Of a stretch of DNA of 64,000 bases, positions 50,371 to 60,985 are shown piece after piece. Numbering within the stretch: the stretch's first letter is position 1; every line of letters begins with the position of its first letter. This DNA comes from Dryomyza anilis. Taxonomy: Eukaryota > Arthropoda > Insecta > Diptera > Dryomyzidae. Location: assembly GCA_951804985.1 (NCBI GenBank), contig OX638132.1:102166026-102230025 (forward strand). The letters are read 5' to 3'. The position numbers were made by a program, and so were the translations under genes. The notes under the pieces were generated by a model. It did no database searches, was not told where the DNA came from, and worked only from the letters and a program-made list of their open reading frames with translations.

Positions 50371-50957
50371 TATAGGGCCATTCCACACCAAATCGACCAG
50401 CGGTTGGAACACACCTTCTTCGATTTCAATGAAATTTTGGGAATTGATAAAGGGTATTGAGACATGGAATTTTTTTTTATTTTTTCGTCCACTACTTCCA
50501 GAGATACAGTGGCTCAAAGTTGGAAAAAAAGGGCAAAAAATCACTTTTGAATGGTTGTTCATATTTAAATATCTCTTGAACTAGAAATGCTAGAAATTTC
50601 ATTGATGGCTCGTTTTAAAGCTAATAGAACAAGCTTTTAGAAAAGTTAAGTTGTAGCCTCTAAACGTGAACATGTGGCCCGTGGTCATTATCCTTGCACT
50701 TCATGCAATATTTCAAGATGGTATTTTGATGGCATCATATTTTAAAAAATAATTTTCTAAATTTTTATTTATTTTTTGTTGAAACAAATTTTTATTTTTT
50801 CTACAGTATAAGTCTACAGTAAAAGTTGTGAGTAGGAAAAAAATGGTTAGTGTATATCTTGATACCCTTTATCAGTTTCCAAAATTTCATTTAAATCGAT
50901 AAGGTAAAATCTCAAATTTGACTTTTTTTGGTCGATTTGGTGTGGAATGGCCCTATA
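50371..50957. mobile_element. TIR element C1 (GGGCCATTCCACACCAAATC ends)
   Basis: The left end TAGGGCCATTCCACACC continues to CGACCA, and the right end is its reverse complement. Both sit in TATA, so a TA target is likely. It is about 587 bp with no transposase. A longer rearranged copy is at 56027-56925. Confidence 0.8.
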
Positions 50958-50960
50958 ATA

Positions 50961-51656
50961 TTTTTATATACTACACTAAGGTGAAAGGGTATATTCAGTG
51001 TAGTACGCCGTTTGTAACACTCAGAAGGAAGCATCTCCGGTATGGAAAAGTATATATATTCTTAATCAGCTGACCTCCTGAGTCGATTTAGCGATGTCCG
51101 TCTATCCCTCTGTCTGTTGAAATCACGATTACAAAAAAAATAGAAGAGCTATAGCAATGAAACTTTAGATTCAAATTACTTATATATCTAAGCTGCCTGA
51201 ACAAGAAAATTGGCATGATCGGTCTATTGTGACCGGAAAACCGACCACTTATGTTCAAATACCTCATATAAAATGTATATCTACAGATCAATTTTACTGT
51301 ATACGTGCTTAGGTAAACTTTTTTTTTGGTAAAATATATATTGACTCATGCTCAAATACACGAAAATAATGGTTTCCGGCGAAGTGACTTGTGGTTCAAC
51401 AAAAAGAATCGAAATTCGGTACACCTACTCATTTATAAATATGGGTATCAAATGAATGGAAATACTTCAGCGATTGAAAGTTTGTAGTTTCGGGATTCGT
51501 ATATCCTGGTGACCTATATACCTCTTTTAATGGTAACCACACATATGTGTAGGGTATTTATTGTCGGCTTAGACCGACTATAATTTTGCTAATCCTAACT
51601 ATCATAATAACACCTACTTTAAAATTTCCCATGTGATCTAACCTTCCCAACTGGTT
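50961..51656 (-). mobile_element. mini-me-like element, family B copy 2
   Basis: Read on the minus strand it starts AACCAGTTGGGAAGGTTAGA and passes GTCGGTCTAAGCCGAC. It has only a short GACAGA tract near 51110, then a core, a TATATATAC run and GTTACAAACGGCGTACTAC, and ends AAAGGGTATA-type near 50961. It lies directly beside element C1. Copy 1 (25837-26475) has a far longer microsatellite at the same place. Confidence 0.7.
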
Positions 51657-53526
51657 TATTTTATTGTTTCTTTATTGCTACTATTTTAAATTTTAGTTAT
51701 TTTATTTTACATATTATTTTACCTTCTCCTTTACCTTACCTTCACATTTCATTATAATTACTTGGAAGACATACTGTAGTTAAATCAATACAGTATCGAA
51801 AAACAGTCTACGAATTATAGACGCATTAGTTGCTGTGTATAAATAAGCCTCGTGACTATGGCCCCACCTAGTGCCTTTTCACTTCACCAGCGACATGTTT
51901 AGCATGGACACGATCCGTCTCCTCATGAATATCTTTTAACTTATCACAGAACTGGTCTTCAAGATCCTGTCATTAGTCGGTGCCACGGTCACGTGATAGG
52001 TAGTTTTTTAGAATTGACACCTTTTTTCAGCAGGGTATATACAAAATTATATATACTCAAAATACGAGGTAATATGTCAATTTAAAATTAAAATCAAATT
52101 ATGAATAATTTGAAATCCACACAAAAATTTTGTTTGGAAAATGAGAACATTTTTTCACACTCAGAAAATACTTAGAAAAGAACAGAAAGTCTTATAAGCA
52201 GGGCAAGTTTTTTTTTTTTGGCTTTTGCCAAAAAATGCCATTATTTCAATTAATTTATAAATTTGCCTATTTTGATATACTTTGCCTAAAATGCCTTTTT
52301 TACACTCTGGCACACCTTTTTTAAATATTGTTTTCGATTTTCTGGTTGTATTAAAAAATATATGATGCCTTTTCTTGTGTACTTATTTTTGTATGTTCTT
52401 AATTTTGTGAATGAAATTAACAAAATAAATATTATACCATGTAAAAGAGAAATCTATAATGTCAACAAAAATAGCTCATTGAAAAATTTTATAAAGTTTT
52501 CAATAGATTTTTTTTTGCCTTTTTTTGGAATTTTTACTGTTTTTTGTGCCATTTTGCCTGCCATTTTTAACTATATGTTGTGCCAAAAAATTATACTCTA
52601 GATATTATACTCTAGAAACTATTAAATGTATAGTGACGTTTACACTATTGATTTTAATAGATTTTACTGTTACCTTTTTTTTCTGTAAAATTACGATATT
52701 TTAAAATATTTTTCGAAGTAATCTTTAACTTTGATATTTTTTTCTTTTCGATGTCGTTCAGATTAAAAATAATTTCTCATACCAATAAACTTCGACAAAA
52801 CGCCTACCATGTAGGTCCAATTAGATATCGCTACGAAATAGTTTCCGATATTGTGTGAATTATCTTTCAACTCGCATTGATCTCGTGACGGAATTCGTTT
52901 CCATTTCAGTTGACAAATATTTCAATCGAAAATGGAAATATTTGAAATACTTAATTTGCGATTAGCTGCACCATTTAATTTCAAGCAGTACATTAAAAAA
53001 ATTGAAATTAACAGAGCATTAAAGATCATCTCAAAAAATATAAAATCATTTTTTACTTTATATCTTCAAAGTACTTTTAAAAGAATTGAGCTTATCATGA
53101 TTTTCTACTAATTTTGTTGATTAATATCATATGTTATTTCATCGCGTATTCACATTGAAAAAAATTTCAAATCATTTGAAGCCATATTTATATCAACGAA
53201 GTTAAAATTTATGATAACACTCTCAACAAAACGAGAAACATTTTTCCATGGACATTTCATACATCAATTCTATATAATTCTCGGTTGCTGATTTTGACTG
53301 CATACTCATTCTATTACGTAATGTTTTTAAGAAAACTGCTATCGAAATATTAGACCCGTTTTCAGCCACTTTTTAGAATTAAAAAATACATTTCCAAACC
53401 TTTTTTCCAAAAAAACTTTAAACGCAATTGTTCTTTCAATTGTCAAGACTAATTGCAGTATACCGACAAATACTATTATTCCGATAGGTTTTTAAGATAT
53501 GTGAATCTAAACCCGAAAAATATGGA
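51657..53526. other. Non-coding DNA with SINE remnant and repeat fragments
   Basis: The stretch 51840-52010 resembles the SINE body at 49140-49505. The stretch 52830-52890 matches 39160-39215 in inverse orientation. The stretch 53205-53310 is a copy of repeat G. The 79-codon hydrophobic frame at 52362-52601 has no further support. No gene is called. Confidence 0.4.
53205..53310 (+). repeat. Interspersed repeat G, copy 1
   Basis: It shares CATACATCAATTCTATATAA followed by TTC and a CTGATTTT/TGCATA tail with copies at 54843-54905 (minus), 59150-59232 (plus) and 61990-62085 (minus). The ends are undefined. Confidence 0.5.
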
Positions 53527-54269
53527 TTTTTATACTCTACACCTATGAGGTACTGGGTATATTAAGTTTGTGCATATATTGTAACGCCCCTTAGGAGGCG
53601 TGTCTGGTATGGACAAGTATATATATTCTTGATCAGCATCACTACCCGAGTCCGTTTAGCCATGTCCGTCTGTCTGTCTGTCCGTCTTGCTGTCTTGCTG
53701 TCCGAATACAGAATAACTTGAGAAATACTGATCAGAATGCGATGAAATTTCGTCGCAAAACGCCAAATGTCACTTTTATATAACTCTTTCGGAACTAATA
53801 ACTCGAAAAGTATTCAAGGTATAGTTATAAAGTTTAAAACGTATTGTTAGAATTCACCTTAAAATATGTGATCCAAAAATGGGCGTGATCCGCCCACTTT
53901 TTTTTTTCATTATTTCCCGGGTTTTCATAGTGGAAATTTGATCAGTAAATTATTAAAATCAAATCTATGAAATATTATTAAATTTTAAATATAGGCGTGG
54001 TCCGCCCAATTATATTTTTCAATTTTTTTTTTAGTTGTTTATACTTTTATATAATTTTTTTAATTTATGGGGATATAAGACGTAAATTTCTGATATATGA
54101 ATAATATTCTGAGGGTGGGGAGGTTCAGCATAATTAAAAACTTTAAAATTAAGGTATGCAATTAAATATCCCACATTAATATCCCCACCAAAGGTGTAGG
54201 GTATTCCATAGTCGGGCCCGACCGACTATAAAAATCCGCCCCATGTGACCTAACTTTCCCAACTCGTTT
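53527..54269 (-). mobile_element. mini-me-like element, family A copy 3
   Basis: This is the same element as 49531-50345 in opposite orientation. It ends in AACGAGTTGGGAAAGTTAGG near 54269 and TATACTCTACACCTATGAGG at 53531. It carries the TATATATTCTTGATCAGC core next to a GTCTGTCTGTCCGTC tract (53666-53690). It lies about 1 kb downstream of the secreted-protein gene. Confidence 0.78.
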
Positions 54270-54842
54270 TTAGACTATTTTAGGACGATTTTTTAGCATT
54301 TATGATTTAATGATAAATAAGAAAATGATTTATGGTTATTTGTACATAGTTCAAGCTAATGATGAAAATACTAACTTTTATTATCGGTTCTAATTTTTAG
54401 AATATGCCCTGTGCTTGAATATTTTACTGAAAATAGCCGTTTTTAACTGATATTTTTACCAAAATGCTACGTATCTTATTACGTAGCATTTTGGTAAAAA
54501 TATCATATTTTATTACATTTGAATATGTAATAAAATAAGCATACTTTAAATATGAAGTGACGATATTTTGAGATTACGGTCATGTGTATTTTTTTTTAAA
54601 TTGATTTTATAAAGTGGATCAATTATCATTTTTTTGTTAATTAATAAATTCTAATTGCTAAAAAAAAATCTAAAAAAATAAAATTTTCCGAGGTTAGATC
54701 CAATTCTATAGTAAATTAAAATTAGTCTAGGTAATTAAAAGAAAATTTGCATTCAAGTTTTTTTTGTTAATCTATTAATCCACAGAACTATGAAATAATT
54801 TTGCAATTTTCTCAAAAACTGTACTTAATAGAAAAAACTGTG

Positions 54843-54905
54843 TATGCAGACCAAATCAGCACCGGCGAATTATATACAAACATCGTGTTAGTTAGTATAA
54901 TTAGT
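54843..54905 (-). repeat. Interspersed repeat G, copy 4 (short)
   Basis: On the minus strand it reads CTAACTAACACGATGTTTGT, then ATATAATTCGCCGGTGCTGA and a TGCATA tail. It is closest to the copy at 59150-59232. Confidence 0.4.
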
Positions 54906-55222
54906 TTTGTTATCAATTTGAACAAATTTAAATAAACACGCATAGCTTAACAAAACATAATAAAACCCATTAAAACACAATTATATATTTTTATTATATA
55001 TTTATAATAACTTAATTAAAATCACATAAACTTAAATTTAAATTAATTACAAACAAAACATGTTCATTATTTTTTAATATATTACAAAATGTTTTATAAA
55101 CATTATTTCTAGTAAATTCATTCTCATAATGTGATTTCTGAAAATTGTTTCATACAATTGTTATTTATAAAAACAGTTTTTGAAGTTCTGAAATTCACAA
55201 CTTTAGTTTATAACAAATAAAC

Positions 55223-55228
55223 TTTATT
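55223..55228 (-). terminator. Candidate polyadenylation signal of the secreted-protein gene
   Basis: AATAAA on the minus strand lies about 115 bases past the stop codon at 55343-55345. In such AT-rich DNA the match can be chance. Confidence 0.4.
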
Positions 55229-55342
55229 AAAAATAATTAAGATAAATAAATTCCAAAAAAAATATTTTTAAAAATTACTTTTCAAACAAAAAAAAAATAA
55301 ATCCATCAATATTTTACTTAAAATGCACCCACAAAATTCTTC

Positions 55343-55762
55343 TTAAAATTTCCCATATAGTTCGCCTTTACGAAAAACACTTATCGCATAAAACTCTGGC
55401 AGCCGATAGAGTTTTACACGATGATGACTGAATTGTCCGTTAGCCAGAGCCTTCACATAGAAAATGTCCTTGGCACTTAGCTCCATAGAGCTTTCCGAAC
55501 TTTCGTCACTCATCTGTGTTTCAGTGCGTTTCGGTGCCGGACGGTAACCCTTGCGTTTGAGCAGTTTTACGTAAATGATTTCGTTGTCCTTTTCCATTTG
55601 GCGACCCTCGTTACGTTGCTCTCGCGGCGTTGGGTAGAGCAGCACCGATTGTATAGGCAACACCTCGTTGGGTTGTGTGGGATAGATAAGCTCACCGATC
55701 GAGGGCGCAGGAGCGGCAGAGAGACTGGTGAGAGCGATCGTGAGCAACATTAGTGTGGGAAA
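55343..55762 (-). CDS. Secreted small protein, main coding exon
   Basis: It encodes 139 residues up to a TAA. I do not recognise the family. The exon starts right after a strong acceptor (TTCCTTACAG, AG at 55763-55764), so the further in-frame ATG upstream (55795) lies in the intron. Joined to the exon at 58096-58119 it gives 147 residues. The parts are: a signal peptide (MLTFPTLMLLTIAL, cleavage likely after SAAPA near residue 27); a proline-rich stretch; a basic patch LLKRKGYRPAPKRTE (75-89) with dibasic KR sites; an acidic serine-rich linker (SDESSESSMEL); and a tyrosine- and basic-rich C-terminal half (DIFYVKALANG, HHRVKLYRLPEFYAISVF). EIIYVKLL and DIFYVKAL look like a repeated motif. There are no paired cysteines. 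GC content is well above the flanks, as for real coding DNA. A peptide precursor or an extracellular matrix component are both possible. If no upstream exon is used, ATG at 55750 alone would still give a signal peptide. Confidence 0.82.
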   Translation of the reverse strand, partial: FPTLMLLTIALTSLSAAPAPSIGELIYPTQPNEVLPIQSVLLYPTPREQRNEGRQMEKDNEIIYVKLLKRKGYRPAPKRTETQMSDESSESSMELSAKDIFYVKALANGQFSHHRVKLYRLPEFYAISVFRKGELYGKF

Positions 55763-56026
55763 CTGTAAGGAACAAAGAGAGTTTACTTTGGGCATTATAG
55801 TGGTAAAAATTATTCAACTAATCAGAATAAAATTTTTATTATGTATCATCCGATCGAATTACATTTTCGAATATGAACAATGATACAAATGTGATTTTTG
55901 GTAAATTTTGGGTAACCTGGAATTAATAATGGGAAAAAATATAAAATATAGTCAATGCATATCTCGATACCATTAATCTGTTACCTAAATTTCATTGAAA
56001 CCGAAGAGGGTCAGTTCCAAAATTGT

Positions 56027-56925
56027 ATATGGGCCATTCCACACCAAATCGACCAAAAAAAGTGAAATTTGAGATTTTACATTTCGATTTTAATGACATT
56101 TTGGCAACTGATAAAGGGTATCGAGATCACTGCTTCCAGAGATACTGTGACTCAAAGTTGGAAAAAAGGACTATAAATCACTTTTGTATGGTTGTTCATA
56201 TTTAAATATCTCTTGAAATAGAAATGCTTATGCTCCGTTAATAACTCATTTTAAAGCTAATAGAACAAGCTTTTTAAAAATAAGTTGTAACTTTTAAACT
56301 TTAACATATGGCCCGTAGTCATTATCTTTGCACTTCAAAATTGTGGTCCTTAAAAAGAAACCTTTTTAAAATTCTGAAAAAAATCCTAAATTTTCATCAA
56401 TTTATTGTAAATGTTCATGCAAAATTTCAAGATGGTATTTTGATGGCATCATATTTTAAAAAATAATTTTCTAAATTTTTTAAATATTTTTTGTATTGAT
56501 ATAATTTTTTTTTTTTTTCAAAAGTAAAATTTGAAATAATTTTTCAGTGTATTTGTAACTCTAATTTCGAAAATGGCGTCAGTTTCATAAACTTGTCTCT
56601 AGTTTTGAGATATATACCATTTTTCGAAAATCGTAAAAACTATATCCCAAAATCTCAAAAACTAGATTCAATATGATAAAACTGACGCCATTTTAGAAAT
56701 CAAAGTTACATATATATTCAGGAATAATTACAACTTTTACTGTACAAAAAATAAATAAAAAGTTTGAAAATTATTTTTTAAAATATGATGCCATCAAAAT
56801 ACCATCTTGAAATTTTGCATGGACATTTATAATAAATTGGCGAAAACTCACGATTTTTTTCAGATTTTTAAAAAGAGTCCTTTTTAAGGAAGGATAATGA
56901 CCATTGGCCACATGGCCACATTGGA
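56027..56925. mobile_element. TIR element C2, large palindromic copy, right end lost
   Basis: The left end GGGCCATTCCACACCAAATC matches C1. From about 56405 to 56870 it is a long palindrome: CAAGATGGTATTTTGATGGC on the left returns as GCCATCAAAATACCATCTTG at about 56791, folding around 56640. The right end is cut where MITE D4 begins. The stretch 55910-56025 is related to the right end of C1 and may be another decayed piece. No protein is encoded. It lies in the proposed intron of the secreted-protein gene. Confidence 0.7.
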
Positions 56926-56930
56926 ATATT

Positions 56931-57666
56931 TGCACTAAGAAAAAATCGTATAAAATTGGTCAATAGGACATTTATTGATTCAATAGTATACAACAAATAA
57001 ATATTTTCATATAAACACAAAAACAATTTAAAAGTATTTAATAGTTTAATTTAGGGCTGTGCGATTAATCGTTTTACCGGAAAGTCCGATTAATCTTAAA
57101 TTTTGATTAACCGAAAATACTATTAATCGGTTAATAAGATTTTTGATTAATCGAAATATCGATTAATCGGTTAATCAGAAATATGATTAATTGAAATACG
57201 ATTAATTGTTTTTGGCATGAGTATAAATAATGTAATTCTACTTGCTACGCATCTAATTTGGCATTTGTATATTAAATTAAATATTTTTTTTATAGAAAAC
57301 AAAAATTTTATATTTTTGGAGGCAGCAATTTCTGTATTCTCCAATAAAAATTATTTGAATTTGGATTAATTGAAAGTTATAATGAAAGTTATAAATATAA
57401 CCGATTAATCGTATTTTCGGTTAATTGAAAAATACAATTAATCGAATAATTCAATAATCGTGATTGCGATATATCAGAATTTCCGGTAAAACGAATAATC
57501 GCACTGCCCTAAATTAAACTATTAAATACTTTTAAATTGTTTTTGTGTTTATATGAAAATATTTATTTTTGGTATAAAATATTAATAGTTAATTTAATAG
57601 TAACAGTATTGACTAATTTTAATAGCAAAAAAACTATTAATTGTATTGTATTTTTTTCTGAGTGTG
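56931..57666. mobile_element. MITE D4, palindromic, with element E in its centre
   Basis: The ends (CACTAAGAAAAAATC left, TTTTTTTCTGAGTGTGT right) are of the D family. The arms next to the centre are perfect inverted repeats for about 70 bases (ATATTTTCATATAAACACAA on the left, its reverse complement on the right). The element was therefore a foldback before element E (57052-57511) entered at the TA in the exact middle. Confidence 0.72.
57052..57511. mobile_element. TIR element E nested in MITE D4
   Basis: The left end reads GGGCTGTGCGATTAATCG then TTTTACCGGAAA, and the right end is its near-perfect inverse (TTTCCGGTAAAACG, CGCACTGCCC). TA flanks both sides. The interior is full of GATTAATCGG-type palindromes. 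It is about 456 bp with no coding capacity. Confidence 0.75.
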
Positions 57667-58095
57667 TGATTTAATTATGAAAAATTGTATCTCTGAAATT
57701 TTTATTCATATCATTTTCTAAACTTTCCTGAGCCTTTCAAAATTTTGTATATAGTATTTTGATTTTATTTTTTTGTTCATATTATGGTACACTTTAATTT
57801 TTTATTTTAATTTTTTTTCATATATTTGTAATTTTAACAGCACAAAATCCTTTAAGTTTTTTTTTAATAAAATACAGATCAAATCTTTTTTATGTTCGAT
57901 TTTAAAATCACGATGATTTTATTTCAAAAACATAATCATAATTTAAAACACTTTTAACTAAATGAAATCGGTATTTTAAGGCACTAATATAGAAACATTT
58001 ACATTATGTTTTATAATAATATAATATAGTTCTCAAACATAATATTTCTCAAATAGTTCACACTGTGCAAAACACGTTTTATACCAAATCCATAC

Positions 58096-58119
58096 CGTTA
58101 GCATCCTTGCTGACTGCAT
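58096..58119 (-). CDS. Proposed first coding exon of the secreted-protein gene
   Basis: Eight codons (MQSARMLT) begin at ATG 58119 in the fly-like start context GAAAATG and end at ACG before the donor GTATGG (58095-58090). Joining to 55762 keeps the frame and gives a basic n-region before the hydrophobic core of the signal peptide. An in-frame TAG lies just upstream. The leader above it (about 58130-58260) has AAGTGAAAAATTAAAGGCGG, typical of fly 5' UTRs. The intron would be 2,333 bp and filled by elements C2, D4 and E. A rival first exon is possible: ATG at about 58556 followed by a donor GTAAGT at 58535 also joins in frame (MFRQSSP). The two may be alternatives, or one may be chance. Confidence 0.45.
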
Positions 58120-59149
58120 TTTCAAAAATGCGCCAAACTAAATTTTACAATTAATTAAAAAAAAAATGAAATAACTCAAAAAAACACAAATTTTAATTAA
58201 AGCCCGCCTTTAATTTTTCACTTGAGACGCGCACAAAAGCCAGCCGAAGACTATTTGAACGCAAGGCCAACGTAACTAAATGTACCGCAAACCCCATATA
58301 ACAATAACCCAGCCAATAATGAGAACCCAAAGACAGGCTATGACAAAAACCATAAAATACAACAACCACAAAAAATAAACATAAATAAATCGTCAACTGA
58401 TTGCAAAAATGAAACTAACAAATGATCATTCATTGATTTTGTTTTTTTGTGTGTGCGACGAGCAGATATTAAAATACACAAAAAAATATCTACCTAATAA
58501 ATTCAAGAAAAATATAAAATATTTTAACCACTTACAGGTGATGATTGTCGAAACATCAACAATATTAATAAAACCAACAACAACCACAACCAAAGTGACA
58601 AACAGCTACTTTACAAAGAGAAAACGAAAATAAGCCCGGCTGTCTGTCTGTCTGTAGAGCACACTTAACGCTGAAGACCATCAGTAGTGCGATGATTGAA
58701 GTGGCCCAATGATAATAAACATTAAAATAAAAACAGCAGCAACATTAAGTAGCAGCAACATACTCTATTGCAGCTGCAATATTTGTTTAGTTATTTTTAG
58801 TTTTTTTATTTTAAGTTTTTTATCATTGTTTACAAGTATTGATATTTTTTTAATTAACTATAAATTGTATAGTTTTAAATATAATTTTTATAGTATTTTA
58901 CTATTACTTTTAACTGTGTTTTTAAGTAATTGGATATAATTTTATAGTATTTACTATTATTTTTAAGTGTGTTACTATTACTTTTATAGTAATTTTTAGA
59001 ATTTTTTTTTTTTATTTTTATAGTATTTTTTGGTATTTACTATTATTTTAAATTTACTTATTTGACCTTTATTTTTACAGTATTTTACTATTGTTTATGT
59101 TTTGTATATTTTTAGTATTTGCCAATTATTTTTATTTTTATTACACTAG
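58120..59149. other. 5' region of the secreted-protein gene and non-coding DNA
   Basis: The stretch 58190-58690 is GC-richer and likely holds the promoter and 5' UTR of the minus-strand gene; no clear TATA or initiator was singled out. A (CTGT) run lies at 58640-58655. 58860-59130 is a degenerate tandem of TATAGTATTTTACTATTA words. The plus-strand frames here (74 and 76 codons) have no domains. Confidence 0.35.
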
Positions 59150-59232
59150 CTAACACAATGTTTCTCATGGACATCGCATACATCAATTCTATATAATTCG
59201 CTAGTGCTGATCTTCAGTTTTTTCCTTTTACG
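59150..59232 (+). repeat. Interspersed repeat G, copy 2
   Basis: It starts CTAGCTAACACAATGTTTCT and contains CATACATCAATTCTATATAA, TTCGCTAGTGCTGATC. It abuts MITE D2. Confidence 0.5.
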
Positions 59233-59420
59233 TACACCCAAAAAAAATTCCCTCAAATCCCATTAAAATTGGTCAGTAGGACAATTATTGATTTGTCAAT
59301 GACAATGTCATGGTTTTTTTAGTATTTAATGGTATTTTCCGATTAAAATAATTATTTATCCTTTTGACTATTTTTAATAGTAAAAAACTATTATTTATAT
59401 AGTATTTTTTTCTTGGTGTA
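59233..59420. mobile_element. MITE D2 with TA target duplication
   Basis: It begins TACACCCAAAAAAAATTCCC and ends GTATTTTTTTCTTGGTGTA. The interior is that of D1 in opposite orientation (CAATGACAATGTCATGG, AGTATTTAATGGTATTTTCC). It is 188 bp. Confidence 0.82.
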
Positions 59421-60022
59421 TCCGTTTTGAAAAACTAAAATGAAAACCTTAAAAAACATCTGGAAATTCGAATCGAACATCACTTTTTTTTCGTAATAAT
59501 GATTATTAATATTGTCAGATATAAATTATTTTTAGCAAAAAATCGTATTGCTAATTTTCAAACAGAACGTCCGTAAATCTTCTGTGATTCAACACGAAAT
59601 AATTATAAAGTTTAGGAACAAAGTAACAAAAATAAAGTAAATTGTCTCAGCTATATTCAGAGATAACTCAAAGAAATATATTGTACGTCAAAGTTTTTTA
59701 AAAAATAATCGTAGTGATAATTTTTATACGGAAGTTTTTGTTCCGTCCGAAATTTTTCTGTGATTTATTTTGAAAAAACTATAAACTTTGAAGACAATAT
59801 CTAAATATACAAATAATGTACATAATTTCAACTATTTTATAAAATAATTCAAAAAAATAATTTGTACGCAAAATTCGCTGACTATTTGGAATTTCCATAT
59901 GAACCTACGACATTTACTTCCGTTTTTGTCCCGACCAGAACGTCAACTATTTAATTTACATCTTTTGATCTACCTTATAAAATTCTCTAATTTTTTGCAG
60001 ATATTTAGTTCTATTTATATAC

Positions 60023-60219
60023 TACACTCAGAAAAAAATACTATATAAATAATAGTGTTTTACTATTAAAAAAAGTCAATAGAATAAATTATTATTTTAA
60101 TCAGAAAATACCATTAAATACTAGAAAAAATCATGACATTGCCATTGAGTTTATATGAAAATATTTATTTTTTGTATACTATTAAATCAATAATTGTCCT
60201 ATTGTCTAATTTTAATGAA
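60023..60219. mobile_element. MITE D3, right end truncated by A4
   Basis: It begins TACACTCAGAAAAAAATAC and follows D1 closely through CATGACATTGCCATTGAG and TGTCCTATTGTCTAATTTT. It stops at AATG, where mini-me-like element A4 starts. It lacks its right inverted end. Confidence 0.75.
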
Positions 60220-60985
60220 AACGAGTTGGGAAAGTAAGGTCACATGGGTAAGTTCAGTCACATGGGGCGGATTTTTATAGTCGATCGGGCCCGATTATGG
60301 AATACCCTACACCTTTGGTGGGGATATTAACCCTCAGAATATTATTCATATATCAGAAATGTACGTCTTATATCCCCAAAAATTAAAAAAATTATATAAA
60401 GTATAAAAAACTAAAAAAAAAAATTTGAAAAATGTAATTGGGCGGACCACGCCTATATTTAAAATTTTGAAAGGCTAATATTTCATAGATTTGATTTTAA
60501 TAATTTACGGATTAAATTTCCACTATGAAAACCCGGGAAATAATAAAAAAAAGTGGGCGGATCATGCCCATTTTTGGACTACATATTTTTAGGTGAATTC
60601 TAACAATACCTTTTAAATTTTATAACTATACCTTGAATACTTTTCGAGTTATTTGTTCCGAAAGAGTTATATAAAAGTGACTTGTATGGGAGGTGGGCGT
60701 GTCCGTTGACCGATTTGGCTCATTTTCAAACTCAGTTTCTACTTTTGGCTAAAATATATTGAGACGAAATTTCATCGCATTCTGATCAGTATTTCTCAAG
60801 TTATTCTGTATTCGGACAGCAAGACAGCAAGACGGACAGACAGACGGACATGGCTAAACGGACTGGGGTAGTGATGCTGATCAAGAATATATATACTTTT
60901 CCATACCGGACACGCCTCCTAAGGGGCGTTACAATATATGCACAAAGTTAATATACCCTTTACCTCATAGGTGTAGGGTATAAAA
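60220..60985 (+). mobile_element. mini-me-like element, family A copy 4
   Basis: It starts AACGAGTTGGGAAAGTAAGG and ends CATAGGTGTAGGGTATAAAAA. It shares all blocks with copy 2, with a small deletion after GGTGGGGATATTAA (about 60330). It inserted into or beside MITE D3 inside repeat H. Confidence 0.78.

Larger units (their letters stand above)
54270..55342. other. 3' flank of the secreted-protein gene, AT-rich
   Basis: Contains an inverted repeat around 54460-54505 (TTTTTACCAAAATGCTACGT against ACGTAGCATTTTGGTAAAAA), a clear hairpin of about 20-base arms. It also holds a copy of repeat G (54843-54905). 55000-55340 is very AT-rich and likely includes the 3' UTR of the gene. No other gene is seen. 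Confidence 0.45.

Noticed and set aside
55763..55795. Eleven extra N-terminal residues (MPKVNSLCSLQ) of the secreted protein
   Set aside because: The sequence ends in TTCCTTACAG, a strong splice acceptor, and the residues would precede the signal peptide; it is read as intron.
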